From: Rhodovulum kholense
GTDB taxonomy: Bacteria; Pseudomonadota; Alphaproteobacteria; Rhodobacterales; Rhodobacteraceae
Direction of reading: 5' to 3'
DNA: 64,000 nt
Assembly (NCBI RefSeq): GCF_003053725.1
Contig: NZ_QAYC01000007.1
Coordinates: 124,001-188,000 of the forward strand
Under the pieces are notes generated by a model. That model saw only the letters and a list, made by a program, of their open reading frames with translations. It searched no databases and was not told where the DNA came from. How positions within the stretch are numbered: the stretch's first letter is position 1; each line of letters starts with the position of its first letter. The position numbers were made by a program, and so were the translations under genes. This document shows, in pieces, positions 62,433 through 64,000 of this stretch.

Positions 62433-63569
62433 ATGACGGCTGTTCGCCTGATCGCCCCCGCGCTGGCAGAGGTCGTGCTGTCACCGGGTCTGGCTCTGGC
62501 CGGTCCGCAAAGCGTGCCCGGACCGGGCGCCGACCCGGCCTGCTTCGCGCCCTGGAGCGCCGAGACCGGCTATCTGCAATGGGCCCCGCGCGAGGGACCC
62601 TACCGGATCGCCATCGTCAACGGCTTTGTCGGCAACGGCTGGCGCATCCAGATGATCAAGACCGCCAAGGCCTTCGCCCAAGACCCCTCGATCCGCGACC
62701 GGATCGCCGAATTCAAGGTGGTCTCGACCGACACCGACGCCGCCGTGCAGCTGGGCGCGATCGAGGATTTCATCAATCAGGGCTATGACGCCATCGTCAC
62801 CATCGCGGTGGCGCCGGACGGCTTCGACCGGGTGATCCGGCTGGCCGACCGCAACGACGTGGTGCTGGTGCCCTTCGACAACGTGCTGGACACCGACAAG
62901 GTGATGCAGGTCAACGAGGACCAGCTGGCGATGGGCCGGACCTGGGCCGGCTTCGTGCTGGATCAGCTGAAGGCCGAGGGCAAGACCTCGGGCCGCATCC
63001 TCGAGGTGCGCGGGCTGCCCGGAAACTCGGTCGACCGCGACCGCTCGCTGGGCATCAACCAGGTGCTCGACGAGTCGGGCGGCGACTGGCAGCGGGTCTC
63101 GGTGGTGGGCAACTGGGACGACGGCACCGCGCAGAAGGTGGTGGCCGACGCCATCGCAGTGCATGGCCATTTCGACGCCATCCTCGCCCAGGGCGGAACC
63201 ACCGGTGTTGTTCAGGCGATGCTCGATTCCGGCCATCCGATGGTGCCGGTCGCGGGCGAATCCGAAAACGGGTTTCGCAAGCTCGTCGCCCAGCATGCCG
63301 ACGAGGGTCTGAAGGGCATCTCGATCGGCCAGTCTCCGGGTCTGGTGGCCATCGCGATGATGGCCGCGATCTCGGCGCTCGAGGGCAATCCGATGCCGCA
63401 GCTGATTTCGGTCCCGCTTCCGGTTGCCACCTACGACCAGTTGCAGGACGGCGTGAACTACTGGAGCGACCTGCCCGACAGCTTCTCCACCGTGAACGCG
63501 TTTCCGCCCTGCGGCGTGAACATCACCGGACCTGCGATCATGGCACAGTCCGAGGCCGACACGAACTGA
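62433..63569 (+). CDS. sugar ABC transporter substrate-binding protein
   Basis: A 378-residue periplasmic binding protein of the ribose/galactose type (Peripla_BP_4), with signal peptide (MTAVRLIAPALAEVVLSPGLALAG). The core has RIAIVNGFVGNGWRIQM, DAAVQLGAIEDFINQGYDAIV and LAQGGTTGVVQAML. It should bind a monosaccharide or a related polyol. GAGGGAGGA precedes ATG 62433. The ATP-binding gene follows 95 bases later. Substrate unknown. Confidence 0.92.
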   Translation: MTAVRLIAPALAEVVLSPGLALAGPQSVPGPGADPACFAPWSAETGYLQWAPREGPYRIAIVNGFVGNGWRIQMIKTAKAFAQDPSIRDRIAEFKVVSTDTDAAVQLGAIEDFINQGYDAIVTIAVAPDGFDRVIRLADRNDVVLVPFDNVLDTDKVMQVNEDQLAMGRTWAGFVLDQLKAEGKTSGRILEVRGLPGNSVDRDRSLGINQVLDESGGDWQRVSVVGNWDDGTAQKVVADAIAVHGHFDAILAQGGTTGVVQAMLDSGHPMVPVAGESENGFRKLVAQHADEGLKGISIGQSPGLVAIAMMAAISALEGNPMPQLISVPLPVATYDQLQDGVNYWSDLPDSFSTVNAFPPCGVNITGPAIMAQSEADTN

Positions 63570-63664
63570 CCGCCCGCCCCTGCCGCCCGCATGAAAGCGC
63601 GGCGGAGGGCCCCTGCCCTTGCCCCGGTCCCTGCCCCGGCCCGCCGCCTCGGAGTGCCCGCCCA

Positions 63665-64000
63665 ATGCCCATCCCAGAGCCCGCGATCCGACTGTCCGGC
63701 GTCTCGAAGGCCTTTGCCGGGTCGCAGGCGCTCGATGCGGTCGATTTCGACTGCGAGGCGGGCTCGATCCATGCAATCCTCGGCGAGAACGGGGCGGGCA
63801 AGTCGACACTGATCAAGATCCTCGCGGGGGTGCTGCGGCCCGATACGGGCGAAGTCCGCCTGGGCGGCCGCCCGGTGCGCTTTGGCTCGTCCGCCGAGGC
63901 GGCCGCGGCAGGCATCGTCTGCGTATTTCAGGAACTGTCGCTGATCCCCGACCTGACGGTGGCCGAGAACATCTCGGTGGCCGATCCGCCGCGCCGCTTC
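63665..64000 (+). CDS. sugar ABC transporter ATP-binding protein, N-terminal part
   Basis: The first 112 residues of an RbsA/MglA-type ATPase; the gene runs off the right edge. Walker A GENGAGKST is at 40-48 and the Q-loop is VFQELSLIPDLTV. Proteins of this type have two ABC domains of about 250 residues each, so most of the gene is missing. Start ATG 63665 has only a weak ribosome-binding site. It belongs to the same importer as the preceding binding protein. Confidence 0.92.
   Translation, partial: MPIPEPAIRLSGVSKAFAGSQALDAVDFDCEAGSIHAILGENGAGKSTLIKILAGVLRPDTGEVRLGGRPVRFGSSAEAAAAGIVCVFQELSLIPDLTVAENISVADPPRRF

Overview
The window is a stretch of chromosome from a high-GC alphaproteobacterium, almost certainly a member of the Rhodobacterales (Rhodobacter/Rhodovulum/Paracoccus relatives). 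This rests on the ethylmalonyl-CoA pathway genes (ccr, ecm, mch, mcl2), the sdhCDAB and mdh gene styles, a LuxI/LuxR pair of Rhodobacterales type, CtrA-like TTAA-N7-TTAA boxes, and the strongly G/C-biased third codon positions. No rRNA, tRNA, CRISPR array, insertion sequence or phage gene was recognised.

Layout. 0-3 kb: 3' end of a TIGR02186 membrane protein, an SDR oxidoreductase and a RecD-like helicase. 2.8-4.5 kb: a quorum-sensing locus (small protein, luxR, luxI, all on the minus strand) with two perfect TTAA-N7-TTAA boxes and two palindromes. 4.7-9.4 kb: crotonyl-CoA carboxylase/reductase, a secreted small protein, ethylmalonyl-CoA mutase and purine nucleoside phosphorylase. 9.5-15.1 kb: sdhCDAB, followed 10 bases downstream by an APC permease and a DUF1989 protein. 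15.3-18.5 kb: a frameshifted membrane-anchored gene, then an overlapping operon mcl2 - nnrU-like - DUF1737 - mch. 18.7-22.9 kb: small secreted protein, TSUP permease, malate dehydrogenase, a glycosyltransferase and a pirin. 23.0-27.4 kb: a soluble multi-PAS chemoreceptor overlapping a triple-CheW protein. 27.4-37.0 kb: a long minus-strand series with sbcD/sbcC and a polyamine-type ABC importer ending in a PHP-type metallohydrolase. 37.2-39.3 kb: an ECF sigma factor, a putative anti-sigma, a CpxP-like protein, and EF-hand and repeat-type secreted proteins. 39.5-46.0 kb: a lytic transglycosylase, a periplasmic PQQ-associated cluster, and a divergent histidine kinase/response regulator. 46-50 kb: chromate transporter, class V aminotransferase and an Aer-type PAS protein. 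50-57.3 kb: malate synthase G, an AMACR-type CoA-transferase/racemase, and an operon of a PHA-synthase-like hydrolase with a plasma-membrane H+-ATPase, preceded by a PhaR-type box. 57.5-59.6 kb: hemP and the psd-pssA phospholipid operon. 59.6-61.4 kb: about 1.8 kb without a convincing gene. 61.4-64 kb: a GntR/FadR regulator and the start of a sugar ABC importer.

How the genes work together. Central carbon metabolism dominates. Ccr, Ecm, Mch and Mcl2 cover reductive carboxylation of crotonyl-CoA, ethylmalonyl-CoA rearrangement, mesaconyl-CoA hydration and malyl-CoA hydrolysis. SdhCDAB, Mdh and malate synthase G connect their products to the TCA cycle. TTGCG/TTGCGCAA half-sites lie upstream of ccr, ecm and the mcl2-mch operon, suggesting one regulator for scattered pathway genes. 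Other regulatory signals that stand out are the CtrA-like boxes around luxR/luxI, the paired GTGATCAC palindromes upstream of sdhC, a hairpin covering the deoD ribosome-binding site and the PhaR-like site ahead of the PhaC-like/proton-pump operon. All assignments come from reading the sequence; no database search was run.
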